A DNA stretch of 64,000 bases, taken from positions 124,001 through 188,000 of the forward strand of contig JASANG010000613.1 of the NCBI GenBank assembly GCA_030248215.1. The letters run 5' to 3'. Made by a program: the position numbers and the translations under genes. The notes under the pieces are model-generated. The model was not told the DNA's origin. It ran no database searches and saw only the letters and a list, made by a program, of their open reading frames with translations. Source of the stretch: Enoplolaimus lenunculus. Lineage: Eukaryota; Nematoda; Enoplea; Enoplida; Thoracostomopsidae. This document shows positions 33,801 through 46,000 of this stretch, piece after piece; positions within the stretch are counted from its first letter, which is position 1, and each line of letters opens with the position of its first letter.

Positions 33801-36800
33801 GCAACCCTGGATGGCACCGAATTCACGATTTGACCGAATCAGAATCCAGTGCTAATTTGCCGAATCCGAATCATGCATGTTGCAAATTTCAGATATATCT
33901 ATAATTTGTTCAGAATATCAACGCAATGCCAGTCGTATAACTTTTAATACGTCAATATATTTCGTCCCGACGTCAGTTCTGAGATTTCACACCTGAAATA
34001 AAAAATATTGATTTTTATAGCAATGTATTTAAAAATTTTATTGCTTAAAAATGAAAAAACGTATTGCCGAAATTTGTTGGATTCGGTTTTTTGATTCGGC
34101 TTTTTCACAACCGAATCCGAATCCGAACCTCAAATTTTTGCCGAATCCGAATCCGAACCTTTGTTGCAACCCTGAATGGCACCGAATCCACGATTTGACT
34201 GAATCCGAATTTTACTGCTAATTTGACGAATCCGCATCCGAAGTTTGCATTTTAAAAATTTTCGATATAACGATACTTTGTTTCAGAATACCAACTTATT
34301 ACGTATCATTAAAGCAAATCTACGTTTTCCGCAAGCAATTATTTTATGCCATTGATTTCTATATATAACAGTTTAAAAAGCGAAAAAACATATATTACCG
34401 AACATGGCTATTTCGGCTTTACATTTTTAAACAATAAAAATTTTAATAATTAACCTCTAGGTCTGTTCACAGAGATTTTTCCGTTAGGTTTGTTGGTTTT
34501 GCTGCGCAGTTAAAGACATGGGCGGTATTATGTGACTCGACGTTGCAGTCTGGGCAGACGTCGACGATCTGATTATTGATCCTTGCCAGGTACGAGTTCA
34601 GATGTCTGCTGTAGCCGGATCTCAGTTGTGCGAGGTGGGTTCTCACTTGGCGCAGCAGAGATTTTTCAGTTGAGCAGATCGGCGGCGGATATCCTTCCAA
34701 GACGAGATTCTGCTTATACCCGTGTATTGCGCTCTCCACAGCGGAAGAATGGAATGACTTAATCCCGGCGTTGAGATTTTCATCATCGAGACGACCCCCG
34801 GGGGCAGCAGGTGAGTATATTCAGCAGAGTGTTTGTACCAAACCGTAGGTTTCATATTTGGTCTTGCTGGAACTTGTTTCATACAACTGTCATGGCATGG
34901 GTGTGCGGGGTGGTGGCTGGAGAATGCGAACTGGCGGGCAATAAGCTGGTTGTGCTTCTTTAACGGCAGTTCTTTGACTTCACGATGAAGGTCATCGATG
35001 TCGGTCATTTGCAGGCAGTATTCTGCGATCTTTGTAGGCGTGCCCTGTGTGTTTCGTGAGGATTGGTTCCCAGATGGGACAACAATAGCTTAGAATCGAT
35101 CTGCTAATAGCTCTGTATGACAGTAACAGGGTTTGCTTGTCGCTTCCCCAAGTCGATCCGGCCAACGCTTTGAGAATGGAATTGCGCTGCTGAACACGTG
35201 CTGAGAGAATCTTACAATGAGCACCGAAGCACATCATCGTGTCGAGGATTACGCCCAGCAGTTTCGGGTTTTTGACCAATGGGAGTAGATGGCCTTTGAA
35301 GTTAATTTGGGGGTGTATTTTCGCCTGCGCTGTTTGCGGAGTGAACAGTGTCACTGACGATTTGCTGGTCGAGACAGTTAGTTTTCGACTGTCAAACAAT
35401 TCGGCCACTCTTGGTATGTATTCGTTCCGCTTGTCTTCGAGATCGGCGATCACAGAACCAGAAGTGTATGTAGTGACATCATCCGCATAGCTAACAACTT
35501 TTACATCGGCCGGGGGTGTTGGAAGTTCGGCCATGTAGAGATTGAAGAGGCTGGGTGAAAGAACCCCACCTTATACCACACCCAGGGTGCAACCGGAATT
35601 ACAATTTACCGGAACCGGAATTTGAAAATTTTACCGGAACCGGAACCGGAACCGGAAAGTGAAAAATGTATTTCACCAAAAATTACATTTTAATCTTATT
35701 TTTTGCTGTATTATTTGTGAAATAACCTTAGTCGAAAATAGGTATTTATTTTATTTGTTGTATTTTAGATTTTCATCATCGACTGAAGTGAAATCCACAA
35801 TCAATAGCTTATATTCGGAGTACATGTGGCTTTCAAAAGAGATTCTTAAAAATTAGCAAAGTTAAGAAAACGGCCAAGTTATAATACCGGAATTTTTAAA
35901 TCCGGTAAAAATTTACCGGAACAGGAAGGTGAAAAAATGCCGGAACCGGAATTCCGGTTGCACCCTAACCACACCATATTGAACTGTACGGGCTGACGAT
36001 AGCTGGTTGCGAAAAAGGACTTTCGCTTGACGGCCTCGAATATAGTTGATGACCCATCGACGAGCGCTTGGAGGGGCGGGTAGACGGAGTATCAGATCTG
36101 TCAGCGAGTCATGATCTACAGTATCGAATGCAGCGGTTAGGTCGACGGCAACCAGAATTGTGCCATAAGCCGGCCTTGTTGATTAAAGCGGTTGGCTATA
36201 TCGGCAACAATATTGGCAAGAGCTGTAGTCGTTGAGTGATTCTTCCGGAATCCATGCTGCGAGGGTTGAAGTGGCAGATGTTTCACCAATAGCGGGAGCA
36301 GAAGCTTTTCCATGATCTTAGCGGTATTGCACAATAAGCTGATTGGTCTCCAGTTCTCTCCTGCTGTTGCGTCTTTTCCGGGTTTAGGTACAGGTATGAT
36401 CACTGACTTCTTCCACACACTGGAAATGATGGACGTTTTGATTGACGTGTTGAAAATAGAAGTCAGGAAATTGATCGCGGATCGTCCCAGATGTTTCAGA
36501 TGTAGAACAGTGAGGCCATCGGGACCGATAGCTTTGGACGATTTAGACGACATGATTGCTTTGCGGGTGTCGTCAGCGGAGAAGATTGGAGCGTCGTTGA
36601 GCGGAAGGTTGCTGGCATCCCGGAGGTTTTGACGCCTGGGTTTGTTGCCTTTGATTGGAGGCGTTTTCGGAACATATTGATGACAGAACTTGTTGGCAAT
36701 GCTGGCATTTGAAGTGTGCGTTTTCCCATTGAATGTGACGCCTTGGTTTTTTATGACATTTGCTTTGCAGTTGAGTGCTTTGATACGTTGCCAGAGTTCT

Positions 36801-39800
36801 GTTGTTCCGGTGCGTTAGGACACTGCACTCATCATATCTCTCCACTTCTGGCGTTTTTTAGTAAAGATGCTGTTGGAAATTTCATCATTGAGAGTCTGGA
36901 TTCTATCGTCGTTAGGGTCTTCGCTTCTGAGCGCATCCCGTTCTTTTATTAAGTTCTGTATCCTCTCTGGTATTCGGTACGGTTCCATTTTCGGCACGCG
37001 CCCTTTTGGTATGTATCGATCGGATGCATCGAGTAGGACTGTTCTAAAAGCTCGTTCTGCTTTATCTGGATCGAGCGGATAGGTCATTTGGTCGAACGCG
37101 CCTTCGCAGTGACGCCGAAAATTGTCCCATTTTGCCTTTTTGAAGTTGGTGAAGCAGTTGTTGGTTGCTTTGGCTGTTGTTTTTGCTGTTGACAGCCTGA
37201 TGGTGATTGGTAGGTGATCACTTGAGAGGGCTGTTGTCGTATACCAGTTGGCGGAAAGTGACAGATCGTTTGAGACGATTGAAACATTTGACGAGGTGCC
37301 AGGCCCGTTGGATGGCAGCCGAGTCGGTGAATCTTCGTTGATCGGAGTGAAGTTGCTTGCCTGGAGTTCCTCAGCAATCGATTCACCGCGGGTGTCAGCG
37401 TCATGGTTGCTGAACCAAAGATCGTGATGTGCATTGATATCGCCAAGCACGATAGTTGAGCCAGGAAGTAGCAGGTGTTCGATCGAGGCTGTGTAGGCTA
37501 ATGTGCAGGATGACTGCGGCGGAATATAACAGTTAAATGATGTTGATAGCACTGCCGTCCAGGTTGACAGTTATGCCTGATTGCTCAATATTCACGTCAC
37601 CGCTTCTGGTTGGGATGCTTAGCACACTGAAGTTGATCGTTTCGGAGGAAACTAAGATATTTTACAAAAAATGACGATAGAATGAAAATTAAATAGATTT
37701 CATTAATATACTATGCAAAGCTTTATAATCGCCGAACTTCCGTGAATTTTGAAAATCGAAAATACAGCAGATAAAGTGGACACCAATCTCCAACTAAGGT
37801 TATTTCACCAATATACATAATAGTGCACAAAGAAAATTAAGTCGATTTTTCCGGTGGCATGTATTTTTCATTTTCCGGTTCCGTTTCCGGTATTTTTTTC
37901 ATGTTCCGGGTCCCGTAAATTGTAATTCCGGTTGCGCCCTGATTATAACATGGATGGTTAGGTTTACGCTTCAGCTTAGACATGGGCATGTGATAATAAA
38001 CAAGGAAATAAAGTTGCATAGCAAATGCATGACCTTTTTACAGAGTTGATGACCAAGTAATGTTTTCGTTAACATTGGCCCGGATGTCCGCATATAAACC
38101 GCTTAAGTTTATTTTCATATGAGTGCAGCATCTGTCACCATTGAAGTTGGATATACTTTTGTGAAAGTTTTCAATCGTTGTGTTTACATACGCACTGGTG
38201 TTTTGTTGTAACGAATTTGCTAATAGATTTATGTCTGGGTATAAATGCAAAATTATTGTAGTTGCTTTATGCTTTATGATAACTTCTGAATTATATATGT
38301 AATGCTTCAATTTTTGTATCGTACTTTAGCGCTTTGGGAGTGTGGCGAAAAAACAACTCACGCAGAAAAACTGACGCATTTGGTCGAGAAACAGACAAAA
38401 GTGATGAAAGATGTGATATCGAGATGTACTGATTTACAACAAGAATTGTTATTGACGAATAGGGAAGCGGCGCAAGGTAGTGCCAACGGCAAACAGATGT
38501 CTATTTTAAGAACACCAATTTTGTTACCTTGAGTGTTTGTGTGGTCTTTTGGCATGTGTTTCATTTATATATATGCATTAATAGGATTTCCTTCAGCACT
38601 TAATCGGGTATAGCACAACCTTTTGGCCAGTTATGTTATTATGCCCTAAGTTGTGCGTCTCGTTGTAGCTCGTGTAATTACTTGTGGTCGAGGTTTATAC
38701 TTTCAATTTTTAGCCGTTAAAATAATGGAAACAGAGCTAGTGGACAGTGAAAATACAGCTATTGAGCGACTAACGAGACTTGAAAAATTGCTTGGATTGC
38801 GTATGGAGCCTGAAGACGGTACGTATTAATTATCCCGATCCGGTTTAATATCCGGCAAAATCTAATATTCGTATTCTGTTTTAAATAGGTACTATAAAAT
38901 AGAGACGGTTATGATGATCAGAGATGGTAAACTAGGTATTTGGCAAGACTCGGGTTTGTGAGTCTATGTGGGTTGGAACCGAGACCATAAGTTGAAGATT
39001 CAGCAAAAAATGCTGGCAAACCTGTAGTCTGATTTTCCAGCGTTATTGTAACCCAGTAAAGATTGTGAACGTGCGCGGGCACATGTAAACATTACGTACA
39101 GACATGTGTGACAGAAAAAGTTTGTAAAAGTCGATCAATCAGTTCTATGGTAGTTGGCGTAAATAAAAATGAGATCAATGAGGTTTTTAATTTTCTGAAG
39201 TGTTTAAAAACATATGCCAGGTTAAAATACCGGAGGCGGATGTCGATTTTTCTGCCGGAGCCGAATATCCGGTCGCCCCTTGGTGGATACACGTACACGA
39301 TACCGTCGAAGAACTTGTCAAGGGCAGTCTGAAATTATGGAACTCGGACCAAAAAATGTCATAATCCGAACCGAAATTCCGGCCGTATGCTGTACTACTT
39401 ACATACATACATTGCCTCGTAGGATTAACTTAACAGGTGTATGCTAAAAAATGCCACGCATCACCGCCGATATTGGTGTGTTGAATGTTGGTTAGCGAGA
39501 GAATTTCGGCATCTGTCTGCAAATTTCGTTTCATTTTGGTGACATTTGGTGTATTCAGAAACCGAAAAATGAAAGAGTTGAATTTTTCTAATTTATATTT
39601 TGCTATAACTGATGCTGTTTTTTGTCTAAAAACAGCTATACCGGAAAATGAAACCTAAACTGAACTTTTTTCCTAATGGTAGAACAAATTATTTTTATAA
39701 CCACTGTATTCATTAACTGCAAGTAAAATAATCGACCACTACAAACCGTGATTTTTTGTGTCTCAAATAATAACGTTCTGACGAATTTTGACTTGACGAC

Positions 39801-41479
39801 ACATTGTTCAGATTGTGAAATTGCGTTACATTGAATAATCATTTGTAGCTATAATACTTATGGCTCATTACTTACTTTATGTGCATATTAGTGTTTTTCA
39901 AGTTCACTAGGGGCCAGACATGGTAAGAACGTTTGGTACACTCAAAGCCAGGGTGCAAAGCGGAACTGGATTATATCGGTATCGGAACAGCAAATTTATT
40001 CCGGAATTGTAATCGGAATCAGAAGTTTTGTGTCTGTGTTTTTAATTTGAATTGACAAAATTTTGATTTTGGTTGTCTGTTGGCTGGTAACAATTTTAAA
40101 AAGGTCGCATGAACAAATTGGATATGTTTTTTGGCCATGCAAATCTAAACTACAATCAATTTGATTAGTTAAATCATCGAAAGTAATTATTTAACAGATA
40201 CGTAATACAGAATTTTTCTGCAACGTATCACAAGCAAGATTGAAATTAAAGTTTCAAAATTTCGATTCCAGTTGATTGTGCAGTCGGAATCGGAACTCGT
40301 TTTGAATCGGAATTCTAATCGGAATCGGAATTCCGGTTGCTCTCTGCACAAAGCGTAACCACATAAAAAGTTTGAGCACTCTTGTGTATGCCAAACTATG
40401 TTATAGATGATATCTTGCAATTTACGTTTTTAAACATTGATGGTGATAAGGAAGAATCAACAACTGTTATGCTTCATATTGTTCCTGGTGTGACAGAACC
40501 GCCTACGCCGAAATTTACAGGTAATACAGGAGGGTGCACGTAGAAAATCTAGATAGTATGATATGAGGCATGTTATTGCAACGATTTGAAAGCGGGTCTT
40601 GTAATATTTCCCAGCCGTTTAAGACATTCTTTTATCAAAAACACAAACTCGTATCGTAATTACTGTCAAATAAGTATTTTGTATTGTTTACACGAAATCT
40701 GGCTTATTGTTGCTTTTTAGCATTAAACTAAATTATAGTGTACTGTAAACGGATAGTAAAAAACGGAAACGGATAGTGATCAAAATAACTGAAACGAAAG
40801 ACGGATATCGAGGTATAAAACTTTCAAAGATGTTTTATTCTTTGCCAATACAATAGAGGCATGCAAAAATTCGCCGCGCTTTTTAAAATTGTTGGAGAAA
40901 TAGTGGATGCATCGAAATTTTAAGATTTTGGGTTAATTTCGTAATTTTTATTTCATTTTGAACAAATTGCAGTATATTTGTAATGAAAAATTGCTAGATA
41001 TATACGTAATTTAGAACTAATTTTGAACGTAAAAGTAAGAGAATTTCTTCACTTTTATAACAAACGGATACCGATTTTAACCGGAAACGGATATCCGGTT
41101 ACACCCTGCGCTAAATTCCAGACAAAGGTATGGCTATAATTCGGTATAGCAATATCTAAAGTTAAATTGAAAAATTGTGTATAATTTCATAGCTCAAATG
41201 TCAACGGACCTTTCACCAGCTGGCGATAGGTGCTACACACATTTTTGTGAGTATGGACATAGATTTACGTGAAGGTTTACACCTTACTTCTGCTCGTTGC
41301 ATTGGTTCACTTTCCATGTGTACGTTTTAGTAACCAAAGTGTGGCCCAAATTGAACGAACAAAAAGTGGACGATGCCGTGAGGAGGCTTAACCTGCGCGC
41401 TGACAGCATAGCACTGAAACACTTTTTGGTTGATATTCGAGAACAGTTTTTAGAAGCATATAATTCTAGTCGGAACTGA
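30862..41479 (+). CDS. SPC25: SPC25-like kinetochore NDC80-complex subunit, 6 exons
   Basis: SPC25 pairs with SPC24 in the NDC80 complex, which links kinetochores to microtubules. Exons: 30862-31003, 31874-31939, 38330-38476, 38714-38818, 40407-40520, 41331-41479. Every intron is in phase 1 with GT/AG ends; total 723 nt, 240 residues (human protein 224). Residues 1-150 are charged and look coiled-coil, including AIERLTRLEKLLGLRMEP just before the globular part, as in vertebrate SPC25. The C-terminal domain begins LQFTFLNIDGDKEE (about 157), matching the LQFxFTNID signature, and ends with FLVDIREQFLEAY, matching the family's FxxFLxxVRKxF end. An in-frame TGA lies three codons before the ATG. 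Assigned from motifs and architecture; sequence identity to known SPC25 is modest. Confidence 0.8.
31219..31454 (+). mobile_element. tRNA-like SINE, first copy
   Basis: A tRNA-like head at about 31327-31401 has an 8-bp acceptor-type stem (GCGGGCTA/TAGCCCGC), a D-arm with box A-like TGGCGCAGTGG and box B-like AGTTCGATCCC. The anticodon and T stems do not pair, so it is not a working tRNA. Shared flanks on both sides mark it as part of a repeat, in SPC25 intron 1. Confidence 0.6.
31563..31798 (+). mobile_element. tRNA-like SINE, second copy
   Basis: Direct repeat of the first copy, offset by 344 bp, with scattered differences. The piece between the copies contains another tRNA-like fragment (GAGCGCAATGGTAAACTGC). 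Confidence 0.6.
32002..32243 (+). other. possible alternative terminal exon of the SPC25-like gene
   Basis: After a strong acceptor (tttgcag) the frame left open by exon 2 (phase 1) stays open for 79 codons to a TAG. Joining exon 2 here would give a truncated protein without the globular domain. Joining exon 2 to 38330 also keeps frame and restores the coiled coil, so that is taken as the main transcript. The open stretch resembles no family I recognise and may be chance. Confidence 0.25.
32783..33166 (+). mobile_element. hAT MITE, family 1
   Basis: 384 bp with one changed base in the left tip (CATGGTGC) and an exact 8-bp duplication GTAGTACA. It lies in SPC25 intron 2. Confidence 0.9.
33442..33809 (+). 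mobile_element. hAT MITE, family 4, inserted into a sibling
   Basis: 368 bp with tips CAGGGTGGCACCG and TTGCAACCCTG and an exact duplication GATGGCAC. The target is the tip of a sibling copy, which resumes to the right. Confidence 0.85.
33810..34440 (+). mobile_element. two further family-4 hAT copies in tandem
   Basis: A near-identical copy follows to about 34174 and ends TTGCAACCCTG. A diverged third copy runs to about 34440, where the LINE begins. All copies point the same way. Confidence 0.7.
34440..37652 (-). mobile_element. Jockey/CR1-group LINE, 5'-truncated and decayed
   Basis: Minus-strand pieces appear in the expected order: endonuclease (GDINAHHDLWFSNHDADTRG and SSDHLPITIRL), reverse transcriptase (KAIGPDGL, ENWRPISLL, HGFRKNHSTTTAL, active site YADDV) and a C-terminal CPDC-H-C motif before a 3' end near 34440. 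The first part of the endonuclease is missing, typical of incomplete reverse transcription. The frame changes several times and has stops, for example a TGA in place of Trp near 34470 in the usual LWTD motif. A hAT MITE splits the RT region. It lies antisense in SPC25 intron 2. Confidence 0.88.
35583..35967 (-). mobile_element. hAT MITE, family 1, inserted in the LINE
   Basis: Starts CAGGGTGCAACCGG and ends with its complement (last base changed). The flanking 8-bp duplication ACCACACC is exact, and removing the element plus one copy restores continuous LINE sequence. 385 bp, reversed relative to the 18670 copy. Confidence 0.9.
38930..39285 (+). mobile_element. fragment of hAT-like family 3
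   Basis: Shares the GAGACT-rich stretch and the CCGGTCGCCCC right tip with the 20152 element. No left tip or duplication was found. Confidence 0.5.
39949..40346 (+). mobile_element. hAT MITE, family 2
   Basis: 398 bp. Starts CAGGGTGCAAAGCGG; the right tip has decayed to TTGCTCTCTG. The duplication CTCAAAGC/CACAAAGC matches at 7 of 8. It ends about 60 bp before SPC25 exon 5. Confidence 0.85.
40734..41108 (+). mobile_element. hAT MITE, family 5
   Basis: Same core and right end (GATATCCGGTTACACCCTG) as the copy at 46089. The left tip is poorly kept; flanks AACTAAAT/CGCTAAAT match at 6 of 8. It lies in the last SPC25 intron. Confidence 0.6.
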
Positions 41480-41760
41480 TTTGTAGCATTGTGTTGTCAA
41501 GCTTAATATGCTACCTTGAGTACTTTTGTTTATTGTCGGCCAATTACAACTCTTGTCTGCGAAATTATTGGCTTAAGAAGACATGGTTTCATTTCTGGTT
41601 GATATTCGGGAGCAATTTTTAGAAGGGTATACTTCGAATCGGAACTGATTTATAGCATTGTTTTGTCAAGCTTAATATGTTAACTTGAGTACTTTTATTT
41701 ATTGTCGGTCAACACAATCTCTTGCCAGCGAAATTATTGGCTTAAGACATGGTTTTTCTT
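41426..41760 (+). repeat. tandem duplication of the SPC25 3' end
   Basis: The last 18-19 codons, the stop and the following sequence through GAAATTATTGGCTTAAGA recur about 166 bp downstream. The second copy (about 41590-41760) would encode FLVDIREQFLEGYTSNRN and a stop, against FLVDIREQFLEAYNSSRN in the gene. The copies differ by scattered substitutions, so this is a real but not very recent duplication. The second copy should lie in the 3'UTR. Confidence 0.8.
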
Positions 41761-41883
41761 TCACTTTTGTTGTGGCGAATTCAACAATTTGGATTGCTTG
41801 AAAATGCTGTTGGATAAGGCGGCTAATAGAAATAATAGCATTCGTGTGGAGTGAATTGCGAGTGTTATATTTTTTGTGCCGGC

Positions 41884-41889
41884 AATAAA
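41884..41889 (+). terminator. candidate polyadenylation signal for SPC25
   Basis: AATAAA about 405 nt downstream of the SPC25 stop codon, beyond the duplicated 3' segment. Confidence 0.35.
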
Positions 41890-43055
41890 ATGACTTCCAG
41901 TTAAAATTTTGGCGGACGTTTCAATTGCGAACAGTTAAATGTTGAAAATGTTGAGGACAACCCCCATCTATTTAAACATTGCTCGCCTGCATATATATTT
42001 TTAAAAATGACACCCTTTTTCTTGAATATAACGAGGACAACATATTTCAGTTTTACGGATATAATTCTTGGGAAACAAGTGGACTGTCCTTACAGACAGG
42101 TTTGTTACAACTGGATGGTGCAACAGACTCTGCTTGCTATTTGTAGAGCGCGTTTTGCTAGGTCAACTTTGAAAATGAAATTGAATCGCGGAAGCCTATT
42201 TTTTAAACAAATGTTTTTCGTTCTTTGTGCAGATTGATAGTAAGATTAAGTACTTCACTCTTTCAAAAATAATTCAAAGCGATCACTGAGCCGTCAAAAA
42301 GCCCATTAGGTGTCAGATTAAGACATTTAAAGGAAACGACGCAATTATTTGCAACGATGACTTATGTATGCTATAAAATGTTATAAACCAGGTGCTTGAG
42401 CAACACTTGGTAGTGTTTTGTAAGTAAAACCTCTTCGGTTGTGATGTTTTTCATATTTTTATAAAGTTGTACCCTTCGGTGAATTGATGTCTAACTTTGG
42501 GGCAATTTAAAAGTTATACTTGTTTCAGATTTTTTTAAAAGTAACGATTTTCGTCGCAATTTGCAATTTTTGCATTGTAGCATTGCAAAAGTAAACTTGT
42601 AAATTCTTTAGTTAAGTAGAACTATGGATGTGCGCCAGACATAACCAATATCCAAATATTAACTGAATAGAAGTAAAAAATCGACGCTCCGACTGTGGAA
42701 GAATTTTGTTACTTTTAATAACTTGCCAAGATTTCTTAAAAAAAAATTTCACCTACGGTTGCACCCTGTTATAATTTCTGGCCCATATTACTTTAAAGGG
42801 CGTCCACGTTTCTGGTGGGACTATAAAAAGAGTAGGTTTAGATTCTAGATTTAGCGCGTTTCGTTTTTACTTTTGTCACATTTTAGGAAAGAATTTCCGA
42901 AACTTTGCATAAATTTCACCTCCAGTTGTACCCGGACTGTCACGCACCTAAAAAATATCATTGGCCTAATTCATAAAAAAAATGACGCTGAAGCTGGCCT
43001 GGCACAGTGGTTTAATGAATGAAATAAGCACTGAGCATCCGGTCGGATTCTAAAT
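41890..43055. other. convergent spacer between SPC25 and STK32
   Basis: No coding sequence. Right tips of old hAT-like elements (GGTTGCACCCTG near 42760) and a tRNA-like box A (TGGCACAGTGG near 42998) are seen. Confidence 0.4.
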
Positions 43056-46000
43056 TCATTCGGTTATGGCTGGAATTCGAACGGTATCATTGGCATCATC
43101 TTGAATTCCAACGTGTCCCAGTCGTTTTGTTAACGCGTCTTTGTCGTCTGGTCGCAGACAAAGCTCGTGTTCAAGTTGTCGCAACCGGTGTTCTTCATCT
43201 TTTAGCATTTTTTCACGGTTATATGCACTGAATTGCGCCGTTATTTGTGCGATTGCGTCCTGCAATTTGAACGAGATTTTAAGGAGTTAATGATACTTTT
43301 AAATCTAGCTCTATTGCATGTTTTTAAACCGAAAAGCTTAAATAAGCATTAATCATAATCCTGAGAAAAATTGTTATATAATGTAATGCAACAAGTAATT
43401 TTAAGATGTGAACCTATAGAATAGCAGTAGATTTAATTTATTTTCAATGCTAATATTAGGTCTGATTTTCGCTCGCTCACACTATGGCGAGGATGGTGGC
43501 GATGTATTTTGTTCTAACCATTGCGGCATTTAATTTTTGTCTTCAGAATGAATTTTGGGAGCCCTTCACACACTTGACACTTTGGATGGACTTGTGTGTG
43601 AGCGAAACAATGACTAATTAGCGGTTGGGGTCACCAAGATCGACATACCTCAACTGGAGACAACTGTGTCTTTTCGTCGTCTGGGACGTTCAGCATTTTA
43701 CTGGACGCCGCGTTTTGAAAATTAGAAGACTTAGTATCGTTTCCAGATTCGCAAGTTGTAGATTTTGAATTCGTTTCATTTCGTCTCAGTGGGTGCTTTA
43801 TTGTCGGTCCTCCAGTAAGTATTTTTGAAAGTCGTCGATTTTTACGATTTCGCTTGTGTTCCAATGGGTTCGCTTCTATAATTGTTTCTTCAAGCTCGAA
43901 TGTCGGGTCACAATTCAATTGTTCAGTCGGTGGAATGAATTCTGGTTGGAATTGTCGGCGAATAATCTGAAATTTTTAACATAATATAGTTTAGATTCCG
44001 GCTTTAGAATCCAGAATGCAACGGGAGGCGAAAAACCGAAGCCGGAGCCAGTAGTTAAACAAAATCAGAAAATTTTAACAATATGACGATTCTGCCAAAA
44101 GATGGTTTTGGTCGTGTTTTTAAAAGATTTCCACTATTTTAGACTTATTCAAAGTTACCCGAAATTTGCGATCAAAATCACTGAACTACCGAAATTCCTT
44201 ACCTCCGGAAAAATTTTACCACAGTCGGAGTGTTGTTATCAAAGGAAAAATAAGGATATATTTGATTAAAATGGTCTTTTTAATGTGTCCTATAAAAATC
44301 CTTTTTAGTTAATAGAAACACAGTAGATAGAAAATGAGGGTTTTACTCTATTTTGACGAAGGAGCAGGATAACGTTATGTAGAGGTAAAAGGCAGAACAT
44401 GATTAATCACTTGTAATTAATCGCGTATGGGTCGTAATCACGAACTAATAATCCGGAAGTCGGTACTACTAAAATGGATTCTTGTCAGGTCTTCCGGAAG
44501 AGGGGACGGGGTTGTAAACCGCCATTTTATATCTACTAACATCAGTATTTATTCTAATCTCAACAGAAACAAATGTAATAGTTTAGAAACACCACAATAT
44601 TTCCGGTTTTAATTAAAAAGAAAATTAAATACTTGTCCAAAATCAATTTTATTAGCCAAAATTGCTTGCAGCGTTTGCAGGTTGCATGTGCGTTTTTCGG
44701 GGCGAATTGATAGCAGCATGCCAAGGATTTGCATCAGTTCGGGGTCGACATTGCTCGGGACCGGAATCATACTGCTTGTCAGTATACTGAACGCTTCTTG
44801 ATGGGTTGTGTTCGCTTGGATGGCATACGGTCGTCCACCTAAGATTTGTGAATTTAATATATGACACTAATCTTGGAACTCTTTCAACGGAAATGGCCTA
44901 TATAGCAAAGGGCGGCAAAAATGTAATCAAAAGTATAGCTCGTTTTATGACGCCGGTACTAAGAAATCTAAACACTTTCTTCATGAATATTTTCTATTTC
45001 ATCATATACCTATACCTCCGGATCCGGCTTCGGCTGAAAAGCAACCTCCGGCTCCGGTAGATTTTCTATCGGAGATTCTCGCAATTTCGGTAGTAAAATT
45101 TTGCATAGCTTTACAAACTTGGATTGTTTGGTGCGTTTAGTTTTAACTTTTGGTGCAATTTGAAGAAAAACTACGGAGATTTCGTAAAAAAATAAGCGTA
45201 AATCCAAATGATTTTACATCATTTTGCGGATATTGGCTTTAAAATTCGCCACTTAAATATACTTTTAACAACCTAATTTTGCCTCAGATCCGGCTCCGCC
45301 AAACTGTTGATATGAGGATCTGGTATTTTTCATCACCAATGCATCATGACAGTTTGCAATGAGTTGCTTATACATATTACACTTTGTGCAGAAAAGCGGT
45401 TATATATAGACAATAACTGAGAATGTTTCTGTTCTGCTTCAAAAAACCTTTATGTTTGCAGCCGCACTTTACTTGAATTCAAGCACAATACTGTTTGATC
45501 GAATTATCTATATAACTTTTAATCTGTAACATAGGCCAATGTTGCTGTTGACTCGTAACTTTAGAATTTTCGTATTCCTAATTTTAAACATAAGCCTAAG
45601 CGTAAAAATAATATTCTATAGCAGACACCTAATAGTATCACATTTACTGTAGAGGAAAACCTTTGGCAGGAAAAACTTGTGAGCTTATACTTCCTAACCA
45701 AAACTGCAACTACAGCCGTGAGCGTTATTCGGTGTCTAATTTTTAAGCCAAATCATAATTACCCGCCAAAAACTCATAACAAGCAATGCCAAGTGACCAC
45801 CAGTCAACCGCAAAATCATATCCGGGCGACATCCCGAGGGCACAACTGTATATTTCCGGTGCCATATATGCTTTAGTTCCGGTAATTGCAGTTGCACGTT
45901 GTTCAGTTTCACACGATACAACAGTTGCTGTATTGAAATCTGACAAATGTACGTGACCTGAAAAAGTTGCCTGTACAGGTGCATACAGGGGTGAAAAACA

